The notes: generated by a model from the letters alone, not told the origin. Positions 8,200-17,071 are shown, numbered from the stretch's first letter. The stretch is DNA of 64,000 nucleotides from Billgrantia lactosivorans (GCF_003254665.1 NZ_QHGY01000009.1:1-64000); one strand, 5' to 3'. Made by a program: numbers and translations.

Positions 8200-9879
8200 T
8201 CAGGCCCGCGGTTCGCTCATCAGGCCCTTGATGATGGCGTAGCAGCCTGCCAGCAACACCAGGGTGAAGGGCAGGCCGGTCGAGACCGCCATCGCCTGCA
8301 GCGCGGCGAGGCCGCCACCCAGCAGCAGGGCGATGGCAATGACGCCCTCGATGATGGCCCAGAACACCCGCTGCGGCTTGGGCGCGTCGACCTTGCCGCC
8401 CGCGGTGATGGTATCGATCACCAGCGAGCCGGAATCCGACGAGGTGATGAAGAACACCACGACCAGCACGATGCCCACGAAGGAGGTGATGGCGGTCAGC
8501 GGTAGCTCGCCGAGCATCACGAACAGCTGCAGCTCGAGGTTAGCGTCGCGCACCCCCTCGAAGCCGGCGTTCACCAGCTGGTCGATGGCGGTGCCGCCGA
8601 AGGCGGTCATCCACAGCACCGAAACCAGCGAGGGCACCAGCAGCACGGCGATCAGGAATTCGCGTACGCTGCGGCCGCGGCTGACCCGGGCGATGAACAT
8701 GCCGACGAAGGGCGACCAGGAGATCCACCAGGCCCAGTAGAAGGCGGTCCAGCCCTGGCTGAAGTTGGCGTCCTCGCGACCGAAGGGGTTCGACAACGCC
8801 GGCAGGTTGACGGCGTAGGCTCCGAGGTTCTGGAAGAAGCCGGTGAGGATCAGCAGGGTCGGCCCCACCAGGATGACGAACAGCAGCAGCAGCACGGCGA
8901 GGGCCATGTTGATCTCGGAGAGACGGCGCACCCCCTTGTCCACCCCGGCCAGGATCGAGACGATGGCGATGGCGGTGATGGCGAGGATCAACAGCACCAT
9001 GGTGGCGTCGGACTCGGGGATGCCGAACAGGTAGCTGAGACCCGCCGAGGCCTGAGAGGCGCCGAGCCCCAGCGAGGTGGCAAGCCCGAACAGGGTGGCG
9101 AAGACCGCCAGGATGTCGACGATGTGACCCGGCCAGCCCCACACCCGTTCGCCCAGCACCGGGTAGAAGATCGAGCGCATGGTCAGCGGCAGGCCCTTGT
9201 TGAACGAGAAGATGGCCAGCGCCAGTGCCACCACGGCGTAGATCGCCCAGGGGTGCAGGCCCCAGTGATAGATCGTCGCGGCCATGCCCAGGCGAGCGGC
9301 CCCCGCCGGATCGTCGGCGGCGCCACCGAGCGGCGCCCAGTCGGTGCGCGCGCCATCCTCCACGCTGGTACCGTCCAGGGCCGCGCCGAAGTGGGACATC
9401 GGCTCGGAGACGCCGTAGAACATCAGCCCGATACCCATCCCCGCGGCGAACAGCATGGCGAACCAGCCTACATAGGTGAAGTCTGGTTTGGCATGCATAC
9501 CGCCAATGCGCACCTTGCCCAGCGGCGACACGATCAGCGCCAGGCACAGCAGCACGAAGATGTTCCCCGCGAGCAGGAAGAACCAGTCGAGGTTGCCGGT
9601 GAGCCAGTCGCGCAGGGCCGTGAACAGCGGCTCGACCTGGTCCTGGAGGGCCAGGGTGAGCACCACGAAGAACACCGTCACCAGGGCCGAGATGGAGAAC
9701 ACCTTGCCATGCAGGTCGATGCTGAAGCCGAGCTTGTCGGTGGCCAGGTTGTCCTGACCGATGACGTAGTCGGTATCGATCAGGTTGGCGGGGCCTTCCG
9801 GCGCTGGCACGCCTTCCGAGGGCTCCGGCTCCCTGGAGCGTTCGTCGCGAGAATCGTTATCCACGTTGCGTTCTCCCAT
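8200..9879 (-). CDS. BCCT-family betaine/choline/carnitine transporter
   Basis: A 559-residue secondary carrier with twelve predicted helices, belonging to the betaine-choline-carnitine family that imports osmolytes with Na+ or H+. Family signatures are GMGIGLMFYGVSEP, YHWGLHPWAIYA and FYWAWWISWSPFVGMFIARVSRGR. The N-terminal 45 residues are unusually acidic and hydrophilic. In a halophile, glycine betaine or choline are the likely substrates, though the exact one is not readable. It follows uspA on the same strand with a 36-base gap, suggesting an operon. Confidence 0.92.
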   Translation of the reverse strand: MGERNVDNDSRDERSREPEPSEGVPAPEGPANLIDTDYVIGQDNLATDKLGFSIDLHGKVFSISALVTVFFVVLTLALQDQVEPLFTALRDWLTGNLDWFFLLAGNIFVLLCLALIVSPLGKVRIGGMHAKPDFTYVGWFAMLFAAGMGIGLMFYGVSEPMSHFGAALDGTSVEDGARTDWAPLGGAADDPAGAARLGMAATIYHWGLHPWAIYAVVALALAIFSFNKGLPLTMRSIFYPVLGERVWGWPGHIVDILAVFATLFGLATSLGLGASQASAGLSYLFGIPESDATMVLLILAITAIAIVSILAGVDKGVRRLSEINMALAVLLLLFVILVGPTLLILTGFFQNLGAYAVNLPALSNPFGREDANFSQGWTAFYWAWWISWSPFVGMFIARVSRGRSVREFLIAVLLVPSLVSVLWMTAFGGTAIDQLVNAGFEGVRDANLELQLFVMLGELPLTAITSFVGIVLVVVFFITSSDSGSLVIDTITAGGKVDAPKPQRVFWAIIEGVIAIALLLGGGLAALQAMAVSTGLPFTLVLLAGCYAIIKGLMSEPRA

Positions 9880-9915
9880 TAAACGTCGAAGTGGGTGGGT
9901 AGTTGTCGGCGGCGG

Positions 9916-10341
9916 TCAGGAGCGGGGTGGCCTGACCAGAAAGACCGAGACATCGGTGTGGGTGGCGATCTTGCCGCCATGAGACGGCATGATGACGTCG
10001 AGATGCTTCGGTGGGTGGGTGGGCATGACCACGAGATCGGCGCCGACGTCATCGATCGCCTGCAGCAACAGGTCGTCGAGATCGGCGACCGGATCCGCGC
10101 TGCTGACGGTATGCACGCTGACGGCTTGGCCATGCAGCGTGGCTTGCTGCTGGGCAAACGCCTCGAGCTTCTGCGCGTACTCCTGCGGTGTCCTGGCCAC
10201 GCTGCTCGGGGCGGAGGAGGTCACCCCTACATAGCAGACCTCGGCTCGGTAGTGCCTGGCCAGATCGCTCACGGCCTGCAGCGACGGTTTCAGCACTTCC
10301 AGATGGGCGAGGTCGACCGGGACCATGATCTTGCTGTACAT
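9916..10341 (-). CDS. Universal stress protein (UspA family)
   Basis: A 141-residue single Usp domain: MYSKIMVPVDLAHLE at the N-terminus and a C-terminal stretch DLVVMPTHPP that replaces the usual G-x2-G-x9-G-S nucleotide motif, with SVFLVRPPRS at the end. The frame extends upstream to 10401, but the ATG at 10341 starts the conserved strand and has an AGGAGAG-type ribosome site. It lies directly upstream of the BCCT transporter, an arrangement reminiscent of TeaD beside the ectoine TRAP transporter. A regulatory role over the carrier is inference. Confidence 0.88.
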   Translation of the reverse strand: MYSKIMVPVDLAHLEVLKPSLQAVSDLARHYRAEVCYVGVTSSAPSSVARTPQEYAQKLEAFAQQQATLHGQAVSVHTVSSADPVADLDDLLLQAIDDVGADLVVMPTHPPKHLDVIMPSHGGKIATHTDVSVFLVRPPRS

Positions 10342-10487
10342 GATCGTGCTCTCCTGATTGACGTGATGTCGGGCTGTCCGACGAGACGTACTCGGGTGCA
10401 CGCATTGGACGTCACACCACGACCAGTGTGGCGGCTTTGACGCAAGCTGTCAGTTCAATAACCGGCACACGGGCATGCCTGGGCGAC

Positions 10488-10520
10488 TATATTGTGACAA
10501 GGAGTATATTGTGACAAGGA
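10488..10520. repeat. 16-base direct repeat, possible operator pair
   Basis: TATATTGTGACAAGGA occurs at 10488-10503 and again at 10505-10520, separated by a single G. Each copy contains TTGTGACAA, a near-palindrome. The position about 150-170 bases upstream of the uspA start suggests a regulator-binding site; the protein is unknown. Confidence 0.7.
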
Positions 10521-10584
10521 TGGTACACGAACGGAGCGGCGCTGCCGAATCGGCTTCGCGTGGGGGGCTGGCCGGTGCGGAAAT

Positions 10585-10630
10585 GTAACCCAAATTTCTG
10601 TTTGGGTAACGCTGGGTTAACCGATAACCC
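10585..10630. promoter_or_regulatory. Stacked GGGTTA/TAACCC inverted repeats upstream of the ABC importer
   Basis: GTAACCCAAA at 10585 pairs with TTTGGGTAAC ending at 10610. Four bases later GGGTTA (10614-10619) pairs with TAACCC (10625-10630). Two adjacent dyads sharing the same half-site look like a double operator or attenuator for the importer operon starting at 10709. Confidence 0.55.
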
Positions 10631-10708
10631 GTCGAGTGTCCCCGTCCTCGTTCAACGCTAATTGGACCCAGCGGGGATTGCGGTTCTCGCCCGGATAGGA
10701 ATAGGGTC

Positions 10709-11935
10709 ATGGCTGACCGACAAGAACAAGGGCCAGCCGGCACGCATGAACCGTCTTCGCCTGCGGTTGGCCATGAGTGGGAACCCTGCATGAACGAAAG
10801 CCTGCAACAAGAACGCAACGAAGACGCAAGGGAAGCCGACCATCCAACGGATACGCACTTCGTCCGTTTCATCAACGTGCAGAAGAGCTACGACGGGGTC
10901 GAGCTGGTCGTCAAGGGCTTCAATCTCGACATTCGGCGTGGTGAATTCGTCACGCTGCTGGGCCCATCCGGCTCCGGCAAGACCACCTGCCTGATGATGA
11001 TGGCGGGCTTCGAGACCCCGACCCACGGCCAGATCCTGCTCAAGGGCGATCCGATCAACGACCTGCCGCCGCACAAGCGGGGCATCGGCATGGTCTTCCA
11101 GAACTATGCCCTCTTTCCCCACATGTCGGTGGCCGAGAATCTCTCCTTCCCGCTGGAGGTCCGTCATCTGTCCAAGGCCGAGATCAAGCGCAAGGTCGAT
11201 CGCGCGCTGGCCATGGTGCGGCTGGAGAATTTCGGCGACCGTCGCCCGGCGCAGCTGTCGGGGGGGCAGCAGCAGCGTGTGGCCCTGGCTCGGGCGCTGG
11301 TCTTCGAGCCCGAACTGGTATTGATGGACGAACCGCTCGGAGCGCTCGACAAGAACCTGCGCGAGGAGATGCAGTACGAGATCAAGCGCATCCACGCCAA
11401 CCTGGGGGTCACCATGATCTACGTGACCCACGATCAGACCGAAGCCTTGACCATGTCCGATCGTATCGCCGTGTTCAACGATGGCGTGGTGCAGCAGCTT
11501 GCCGAGCCCGAGACGCTCTACGAAGCGCCCGAGAATGCCTTCGTCGCCAATTTCATCGGGGAGAACAATCGGCTCTATGGGGAGGTGATCGAAACCATCG
11601 GCGACAGCTGCCAGGTCCGTCTCGATAGCGGCGAGACGGTATCGGCCAAGGCCGTCGCCGCGGGGGGCGTCGGGACGCGGACGACGCTCTCGCTGCGCCC
11701 CGAGCGCATCGACATCGTGGCGGATGAAGCCGATCATGACTTCGACAACTGCTTCCGTGCCGAGGTCAGGGAGGTGATCTATCTCGGCGATCACCTGCGC
11801 ACCCGCGTCAGCGTCTGCGGTAACGACGAATTCATTCTCAAGACCCCCAACTCGAAGGGATATGCCTCGCTGAGGCCGGGCCAGTCGATCGTCATCGGCT
11901 GGTCCAGTAGCGACTGTCGGGCGCTCGATGCCTGA
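10709..11935 (+). CDS. ABC transporter ATP-binding protein, PotA-like
   Basis: A 408-residue ATPase for the polyamine/opine/iron importer class. The nucleotide-binding domain shows GPSGSGKTT (Walker A), LSGGQQQRVALARAL (signature) and LVLMDEPLGALD (Walker B). The C-terminal 120 residues form a TOBE domain. The start at 10709 has AGGAATAGGG upstream; an ATG at 10790 would remove 27 poorly conserved residues and is possible. It heads a four-gene operon with a binding protein and two permeases. The substrate is not known; putrescine, spermidine or a related cation is the family expectation. Confidence 0.9.
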   Translation: MADRQEQGPAGTHEPSSPAVGHEWEPCMNESLQQERNEDAREADHPTDTHFVRFINVQKSYDGVELVVKGFNLDIRRGEFVTLLGPSGSGKTTCLMMMAGFETPTHGQILLKGDPINDLPPHKRGIGMVFQNYALFPHMSVAENLSFPLEVRHLSKAEIKRKVDRALAMVRLENFGDRRPAQLSGGQQQRVALARALVFEPELVLMDEPLGALDKNLREEMQYEIKRIHANLGVTMIYVTHDQTEALTMSDRIAVFNDGVVQQLAEPETLYEAPENAFVANFIGENNRLYGEVIETIGDSCQVRLDSGETVSAKAVAAGGVGTRTTLSLRPERIDIVADEADHDFDNCFRAEVREVIYLGDHLRTRVSVCGNDEFILKTPNSKGYASLRPGQSIVIGWSSSDCRALDA

Positions 11936-11982
11936 AAGTGCTCAACCTGCGGTTCAACAAGTACAACAAGCGGAGATTGACC

Positions 11983-13104
11983 ATGAAACACGATGACAAG
12001 CAAGCAGGGAAAGTGGCTCTCAAGCGGGTGACCTGTGCCGTGGCGGGCGCCTCGGTCATGGCGTTGGCGACCATGGCGCAGGCGCAGCAGACGCTCAACA
12101 TCGTCTCCTGGGGCGGCGCCTACAGCATGAGCCAGCAGAAGGCCTACCACGAGCCGTGGATGGAAAAGACGGGCGACGAGATCGTCAACATCGACCAGAG
12201 CGGCAACGCCCTGGCCGGGTTGCGCTCGCAGAGCCAGGCCGGCAACGTGACCTGGGACCTGGTCGACATGCTGCCGGCGGACGCCATGATCGCCTGCGAC
12301 GAAGGGCTGATCGAGCCGCTGGATCACGACGAGCTGCTGGCTGATGCACCGGACGGTACCCCGCCCAGCGAGGATTTCGTCGACGGCGCCCTGGGCGACT
12401 GCTTCGTGGCCTCGATCGTCTACTCCAACATCGTCGCCTTCAACACCGAGATGTTCCCCGAGGACAAGCAGCCCAGTACCATCGCCGATGTCTTCGACCT
12501 GGAGAACTATCCCGGCAAGCGGGCCCTGCTGCGCAAGCCGATCAACAACCTCGAGTGGGCGCTGATCGCCGACGGCGTGGATAGCGACGAGGTCTACGCC
12601 ATGCTGGAAACCGAAGAGGGCATCCAGCGCGCCTTCGACAAGCTCGACACCATCAAGGACGAGGTGATCTGGTGGGAAGAGGGCGCCCAGCCGCCGCAAC
12701 TGCTGGCCGACCAGGAGGTCGCCTTCGCCTCGGCCTACAACGGGCGAATCTTCGATGCGATGGTTTCCGAAGACCAGCCCTTCGAGATCATCTGGGACGC
12801 CCAGGTGTTCGAGCTGGACGGCTGGGTGGTGCCTGTCGGCAAGCTCGACAAGGTCAAGGATTACCTCTACTTCGCCACCGACACCCAGCGCCTCGCCGAC
12901 CAGGCCCAGTACATCTCCTACGGCCCGGCGCGCTACTCGTCCTCGGACATGGTCTCGGTGCACGCGGAAACCGGTATCGACATGATGCCGCACATGCCGA
13001 CCTTCCCGCCCAACTTCGCCACGGCCCTGCAGAAGGATGACTACTTCTGGGCCGACTACAACGACGAGCTGACCCAGCGCTTCGACGCCTGGCTGGCCCA
13101 GTGA
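11983..13104 (+). CDS. Periplasmic substrate-binding protein of the PotD/YdcS type
   Basis: A 373-residue exported binding protein. The N-terminus MKHDDKQAGKVALKR leads into a hydrophobic stretch ending in AQA around residue 34, a Sec signal peptide. The mature start TLNIVSWGGAYSMSQQKAY is typical of family 1 binding proteins for polyamines and similar ligands. The ATG at 11983 is preceded by CGGAGA. The mature protein is strongly acidic, as expected for the periplasm of a halophile. The substrate is not determined. Confidence 0.9.
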   Translation: MKHDDKQAGKVALKRVTCAVAGASVMALATMAQAQQTLNIVSWGGAYSMSQQKAYHEPWMEKTGDEIVNIDQSGNALAGLRSQSQAGNVTWDLVDMLPADAMIACDEGLIEPLDHDELLADAPDGTPPSEDFVDGALGDCFVASIVYSNIVAFNTEMFPEDKQPSTIADVFDLENYPGKRALLRKPINNLEWALIADGVDSDEVYAMLETEEGIQRAFDKLDTIKDEVIWWEEGAQPPQLLADQEVAFASAYNGRIFDAMVSEDQPFEIIWDAQVFELDGWVVPVGKLDKVKDYLYFATDTQRLADQAQYISYGPARYSSSDMVSVHAETGIDMMPHMPTFPPNFATALQKDDYFWADYNDELTQRFDAWLAQ

Positions 13105-13110
13105 GCCACG

Positions 13111-13142
13111 GCCCCCGCCTGGCCGCGTGGCCAGGCGGGGGC
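13111..13142 (+). other. Intra-operon 14-bp perfect hairpin
   Basis: GCCCCCGCCTGGCC (13111-13124) pairs perfectly with GGCCAGGCGGGGGC (13129-13142) around GCGT. It sits just after the binding-protein stop and before the permease and has no T-tract. Such elements often protect the upstream binding-protein message and reduce permease expression, which is the likely role here. Confidence 0.75.
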
Positions 13143-13186
13143 CCGTCGACACTTCATTCGTAACGTCGTTTCCTGGAGGGGCCCGA

Positions 13187-14440
13187 GTGTCCGAATCCCC
13201 TGCTTCCCCCCTGACTACCGCTGACGGTGTGCCGCTCAAGGTCAGCCTGCGACGCGCCGTGCGGCGCTCGAAGGTGAAGGCCTTTCTGCTGGTCTCGCCG
13301 CTGCTGCTGTTCCTGGGGGTCGCTTTCGTCATGCCGATCGTCGAGATGCTGTGGCGAAGCGTCGAGAATGCTGAAGTCTCCACCTATCTTCCGCGCACCG
13401 TCGAGGCCCTGGAGGGCTGGGACGGCGGGTCGCTACCGGAAGAACCCGCATTCGCCGCCCTGGCCGAGGATCTGCGTACTGGCCAGGAAGCGCGCAACCT
13501 GGGCCTGCTGTCGAGCCGGCTCAACTACGAGAAGTCGGGCATGCGCTCCGCGATCAGTCGCACCGCGCGCGGCGTGCGCAACCTCGAGCCGCCGTTTCGC
13601 GAGTCGCTGGTGGAGGCCCATCGCGCCTGGGGCGAGCTCGACACCTGGCGCTTGATACAGCGCGAGGCGCGACCCTACACGATCTCCTACTACCTGGCGG
13701 CGGTGGACCGGCGGCTCAGCCTCGATGGCGAAATCGTCAAGGTACCGGATCATCTCGAAGTGCATGTGGGGCTGTTCTGGCGCACCTTCTGGATGAGCGC
13801 GGTCATCACGGGGCTGACGCTAGTGCTCGGCTACCCGATCGCCTTCCTGCTGGCCAGCCTGCCGCTGCGCCATTCGAACCTGCTGATGATCCTGGTACTG
13901 CTGCCGTTCTGGACCTCGCTGCTGGTGCGGACCACGACCTGGATCGCGATCCTGCAATCCCAGGGGGTGCTCAACGACCTGATGGTCACCCTGGGCGTGA
14001 TTGCCGACGAGGCGCGCTGGCAGATGATTCACAACAAGACGGGCACCATCGTCGCCATGACCCATATCCTGCTGCCGTTCATGATCCTGCCGCTCTACTC
14101 GGTGATGAAGACCATTCCACCGAGCTACATGCGTGCGGCCCGCTCGCTGGGCGGCAAGCCCTTCCTGAGTTTCCGGCGAGTCTACTTCCCGCTCACCGTG
14201 CCGGGCATTGCCGCCGGCGGCATCCTGGTCTTCATTCTCTCGATCGGCTACTACATCACGCCGGCGCTGGTAGGCGGACAGTCGGGGCGTTTCATCACCA
14301 ACTACATCGCTTACCACATGCAGACCTCGCTCAACTGGGGGCTGGCCGCGGCCATTGCCTCGATCCTGCTGTTCGTGGTGATCGTCTTCTACATGGTCTT
14401 CAATCGCCTGATCGGCGTCGACAAGGTCAAGCTGGGGTAA
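13187..14440 (+). CDS. ABC transporter permease (PotB-like) with a long periplasmic insert
   Basis: A 417-residue inner-membrane permease. Helix 1 (VKAFLLVSPLLLFLGVAFVMPIV, about residues 26-52) is followed by roughly 135 hydrophilic residues rich in charged helices before helix 2 (about 190). Typical PotB proteins are near 285-300 residues and lack this segment. The EAA-type loop is YMRAARSLGGKPFLSFRRVYFPLTVPG. I chose the GTG at 13187 because CTGGAGGGG sits at ideal spacing; the upstream open frame crosses the hairpin and is not family-like. Confidence 0.85.
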   Translation: MSESPASPLTTADGVPLKVSLRRAVRRSKVKAFLLVSPLLLFLGVAFVMPIVEMLWRSVENAEVSTYLPRTVEALEGWDGGSLPEEPAFAALAEDLRTGQEARNLGLLSSRLNYEKSGMRSAISRTARGVRNLEPPFRESLVEAHRAWGELDTWRLIQREARPYTISYYLAAVDRRLSLDGEIVKVPDHLEVHVGLFWRTFWMSAVITGLTLVLGYPIAFLLASLPLRHSNLLMILVLLPFWTSLLVRTTTWIAILQSQGVLNDLMVTLGVIADEARWQMIHNKTGTIVAMTHILLPFMILPLYSVMKTIPPSYMRAARSLGGKPFLSFRRVYFPLTVPGIAAGGILVFILSIGYYITPALVGGQSGRFITNYIAYHMQTSLNWGLAAAIASILLFVVIVFYMVFNRLIGVDKVKLG

Positions 14441-14444
14441 TCCG

Positions 14445-15296
14445 ATGGCCATTCCTTCCTACGCGACTCGTGGCGAACGCATCTGGCATTACGTGTTCCT
14501 GGGCCTCTGCGCGCTGATCTTCCTGTTCCTGGTGGGGCCGCTGCTCATCATCATCCCGCTGTCGTTCAATGCGCAGCCCTACTTCACCTTCTCCGAGGCG
14601 ATGCTCACGCTCGACCCGGCCGGCTACTCGCTGCGCTGGTACGAGGACTTCTTCACCTCGCGGGCCTGGCTCGGGGCGATCAAGAACAGCTTCATCATCG
14701 GCATCGCCTCGACCATCCTGGCGACGATCCTGGGCACGGTGGCGGCCCTGGGGCTCTCCAGCCGCTACATGCCGGCGCGCGGGGCGATCATGGCGCTGCT
14801 GATCTCACCCATGATCGTGCCGCTGATCATCTCCGCGGCGGCCATGTTCTTCTTCTTCTCGAAGATCAACCTCGCCCAGACCTACCTCGGCGTGATCCTG
14901 GCGCACACCGCGCTTGGCATACCGTTCGTCGTCATCACCGTGACGGCCACCCTGTCGAGTTTCGATACCACCCTGATCCGTGCGGCCCACAGCCTTGGCG
15001 CCAACCCCACCCGAACGTTCTTCAAGGTGGTGCTGCCGCTGGTCACGCCGGGGGTCGTTTCCGGCGCCCTGTTCGCCTTCATCACGTCCTTCGACGAGGT
15101 GGTGGTGGTGTTGTTCGTTGCCGGGCCCGAGCAGCGCACCATGCCGATCCAGATGTGGTCCGGGATTCGCGAACAGATCAGCCCGACGATCCTGGCCGTG
15201 GCCACGCTGCTGGTCCTGCTCTCCATGCTGCTGCTGACGACGCTGGAGTTGCTGAGGCGACGCAGCGAGCGGCTGCGAGGCATCACCCCCGAATAG
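14445..15296 (+). CDS. ABC transporter permease (PotC-like)
   Basis: A 283-residue six-helix permease, the partner of the upstream PotB-like subunit. The EAA loop reads TLIRAAHSLGANPTRTFFKVVLPLVTPGV. It starts four bases after the upstream stop, so the two permeases are translationally linked. The length is normal for the family. The operon closes with a hairpin terminator about 30 bases downstream. Confidence 0.92.
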   Translation: MAIPSYATRGERIWHYVFLGLCALIFLFLVGPLLIIIPLSFNAQPYFTFSEAMLTLDPAGYSLRWYEDFFTSRAWLGAIKNSFIIGIASTILATILGTVAALGLSSRYMPARGAIMALLISPMIVPLIISAAAMFFFFSKINLAQTYLGVILAHTALGIPFVVITVTATLSSFDTTLIRAAHSLGANPTRTFFKVVLPLVTPGVVSGALFAFITSFDEVVVVLFVAGPEQRTMPIQMWSGIREQISPTILAVATLLVLLSMLLLTTLELLRRRSERLRGITPE

Positions 15297-15328
15297 CGCA
15301 TCTTCGCGCAACGCCATCCCCGTCCGGC

Positions 15329-15355
15329 AAGGGGGCGCCGATTCGGTGCCCCCTT
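15329..15355 (+). terminator. Terminator of the ABC importer operon
   Basis: AAGGGGGCGCCG (15329-15340) pairs with CGGTGCCCCCTT (15344-15355), with one G-T pair and a three-base loop, followed by GTTGTCT. Confidence 0.8.
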
Positions 15356-15578
15356 GTTGTCTGCATGCACCAGCCGAGCGTAATCCCGGGAGGGCGGCTG
15401 TGGCACTCCTAGCCATGTGTCAGTTTGCACCATGCGAAAGGGGCGACCAAGGCCATTGCCGGTGCGTTTCTTGGTTTGGTTAAGTCTTTGTTATAAAGCT
15501 TGTAATTCCAGGTGTGGCAAGGCTGGCACAGCCTGTGCTGCAGCTAAGGTGAGGACGACCAACCAGGGAGAGATCCAC

Positions 15579-16034
15579 ATGAGCCATGACCAGCGTGCAA
15601 GGAAACCTGCCAGGCGAATGACGGCCTTGGCCTCGGCAGTGGCGCTTGCGCTGGGGACGTTGTCGCTCGTCGGCTGTGGCGACGATGACGACGAGCTTCC
15701 TCCGGTAGAGGAGGAGAGCCCCGCCATGGAGGAGCAGAGTTCACCGATGGAGGACTCCACGGACGATCCGGGCATCGACCAGACCGATACGGCTTCCGGC
15801 GATGGCGCCGCAGAACCCGTGGCCGGCGCCGAGGAAGAGCCTGAGGGATCCGATACGGAAATGTCCGGTGATGAAGCTTCCGACGAGGAATCGTTCCCCG
15901 AGGCTGAGCAGGAACCGGTGCCCGACGAAGAGCCTGACGGTCAGCAAGCTACCATGGAAGGCGGTCAGGATGATGAAACCGAGGATGACGATCAGGAAGA
16001 TGATTCGGAGGACGAGCAGGGCGGGAACAGCTAA
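15579..16034 (+). CDS. Very acidic putative lipoprotein
   Basis: A 151-residue protein. Residues 1-30 form a lipoprotein-type signal with the lipobox LSLVGC, followed by DDDDELPP and a tail made almost wholly of Asp, Glu, Ser and Gly. I know no family for it. The ATG at 15579 is preceded by GGGAGAG; the longer frame from 15417 has no initiation signal. The mature part is of low complexity and probably disordered. It may be an anionic outer-membrane lipoprotein, but that is inference from composition. Confidence 0.7.
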   Translation: MSHDQRARKPARRMTALASAVALALGTLSLVGCGDDDDELPPVEEESPAMEEQSSPMEDSTDDPGIDQTDTASGDGAAEPVAGAEEEPEGSDTEMSGDEASDEESFPEAEQEPVPDEEPDGQQATMEGGQDDETEDDDQEDDSEDEQGGNS

Positions 16035-16141
16035 CCGTCCCGTTGCCCGGGCGAACGAATTCTTCGCGTGCGGTCCACGCGGTGAGAGTTCCGGGCAGGA
16101 AGCCCTTTATCCTCGCAAGTCGATGTTCAGGAGGTAGTAAC

Positions 16142-16855
16142 ATGATGTCCAAGGAATTTCTGAAGACGCTGGGCGTTCTCGGCGTGACCATGGGGCTGAC
16201 TGCCAGCCCGTTGGCGTTGGCCCAGCAGACCCAGCAGGACGAATACCAGAATCAACCGAACGCCGAGGAGCCCGCCACCCCGGGTACCGAGGCGGATCCG
16301 GGCATGCAGCAGGAGCCTGGCATGCAGCAGGAGCCTGGCATGGAGCAGGATCCGGGCATGCAACAGGAGCCTGGCATGGAGCAGGATCCGGGCATGCAAC
16401 AGGAGCCTGGCATGCAGCAGGAGCCTGGCATGGAGCAGGAGCCTGGCATGCAACAGGAGCCTGGCATGCAACAGGAGCCTGGCATGCAGCAGGAGCCTGG
16501 CATGGAGCAGGAGCCTGGCATGCAACAGGAGCCTGGCATGCAACAGGAGCCGGGCATGGAGCAAGATCCGGCCGCACCGGGGGCCACGGATCCGGGTGCC
16601 GAGACCGCTCCGGATGCACAGGGCTCTGAGCCTGGCCCGGGTGCCGAGACAGCGCCCGGCGCCGATCCCGCGGCGCCGGGGGCCGAGACCGCACCGGGCG
16701 GTGATCCGGCTGCGCCAGGCGCGCAGGACGATCCCGGCTTCGGCGAAGGAACCGAGGCGATGCCGGGCGAAGAGTCCGAGCCCGAGTTCGAATACGAGAA
16801 CGAGGAAGAGGAGTGGGACTATCCGGAAGAGGATGAGGACCACGAGAGCCACTGA
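16142..16855 (+). CDS. Secreted acidic repeat protein (GMQQEP repeats)
   Basis: A 237-residue exported protein whose signal peptide ends near LALAQQ (residue 26). Residues 54-143 are fifteen uninterrupted six-residue units of GMQQEP, GMEQEP or GMEQDP. A second imperfect set built on PGAETAPG follows, and the C-terminus is a run of Glu and Asp ending in DHESH. A perfect AGGAGG ribosome site precedes the ATG. No domain is recognised. It resembles surface or periplasmic low-complexity proteins. The repeat number probably varies between strains because the DNA copies are nearly identical. Confidence 0.75.
   Translation: MMSKEFLKTLGVLGVTMGLTASPLALAQQTQQDEYQNQPNAEEPATPGTEADPGMQQEPGMQQEPGMEQDPGMQQEPGMEQDPGMQQEPGMQQEPGMEQEPGMQQEPGMQQEPGMQQEPGMEQEPGMQQEPGMQQEPGMEQDPAAPGATDPGAETAPDAQGSEPGPGAETAPGADPAAPGAETAPGGDPAAPGAQDDPGFGEGTEAMPGEESEPEFEYENEEEEWDYPEEDEDHESH
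16301..16570 (+). repeat. Fifteen 18-bp tandem repeats inside a coding region
   Basis: Units of the form GGCATGCAGCAGGAGCCT run without interruption from 16301 to 16570, varying only at CAG/CAA/GAG and GAG/GAT codons. They keep the reading frame, so gain or loss of units would change protein length without a frameshift. Confidence 0.95.
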
Positions 16856-16870
16856 TCCCCTTGGGTCTCA

Positions 16871-16892
16871 GCCCCAGCCGGGTGGCTGGGGC
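16871..16892 (+). other. Hairpin after the repeat-protein gene
   Basis: GCCCCAGCC (16871-16879) pairs perfectly with GGCTGGGGC (16884-16892) but no T-tract follows. It may slow transcription or stabilise the message; the true terminator appears to be the one at 17006. Confidence 0.5.
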
Positions 16893-17005
16893 CAGAGGAG
16901 GGACCTCGACGCAGGGAAGCGTCGCCCAAGCATGACGCGCGCGATCCGCTGGCGGCCCGCCACCCTCCCCCCTTGCACCGTCAGCCGGATTGCATGGCGT
17001 GCTTC

Positions 17006-17033
17006 GCCCCCGAGCTCCCACGGGGGCTTTTTT
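17006..17033 (+). terminator. Rho-independent terminator
   Basis: GCCCCCG (17006-17012) pairs with CGGGGGC (17021-17027) and is followed by six T. It lies between the repeat-protein gene and the convergent response-regulator gene. Confidence 0.85.
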
Positions 17034-17071
17034 GTGGCGATTCGCTCCCTTGCCGACAGCGTTGCGCCAGG

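Larger units (their letters stand above)
10342..10708. promoter_or_regulatory. Divergent control region between uspA and the ABC importer operon
   Basis: This 367-base gap holds no gene but is rich in symmetry. Besides the 16-base direct repeat and the GGGTTA-type inverted repeats listed separately, I saw nothing else that can be named. Divergent promoters for uspA and the potA-like gene must lie here. Confidence 0.6.

Noticed and set aside
16301..16570. Regularly repeated DNA resembling a CRISPR array
   Set aside because: Units are contiguous 18-bp codons with no spacers and no cas genes nearby.
16107..17021. Long minus-strand frames with LLLHAR or PVACQA repeats
   Set aside because: These are the reverse reading of the GMQQEP tandem repeat; the plus strand has the signal peptide and a perfect ribosome site.
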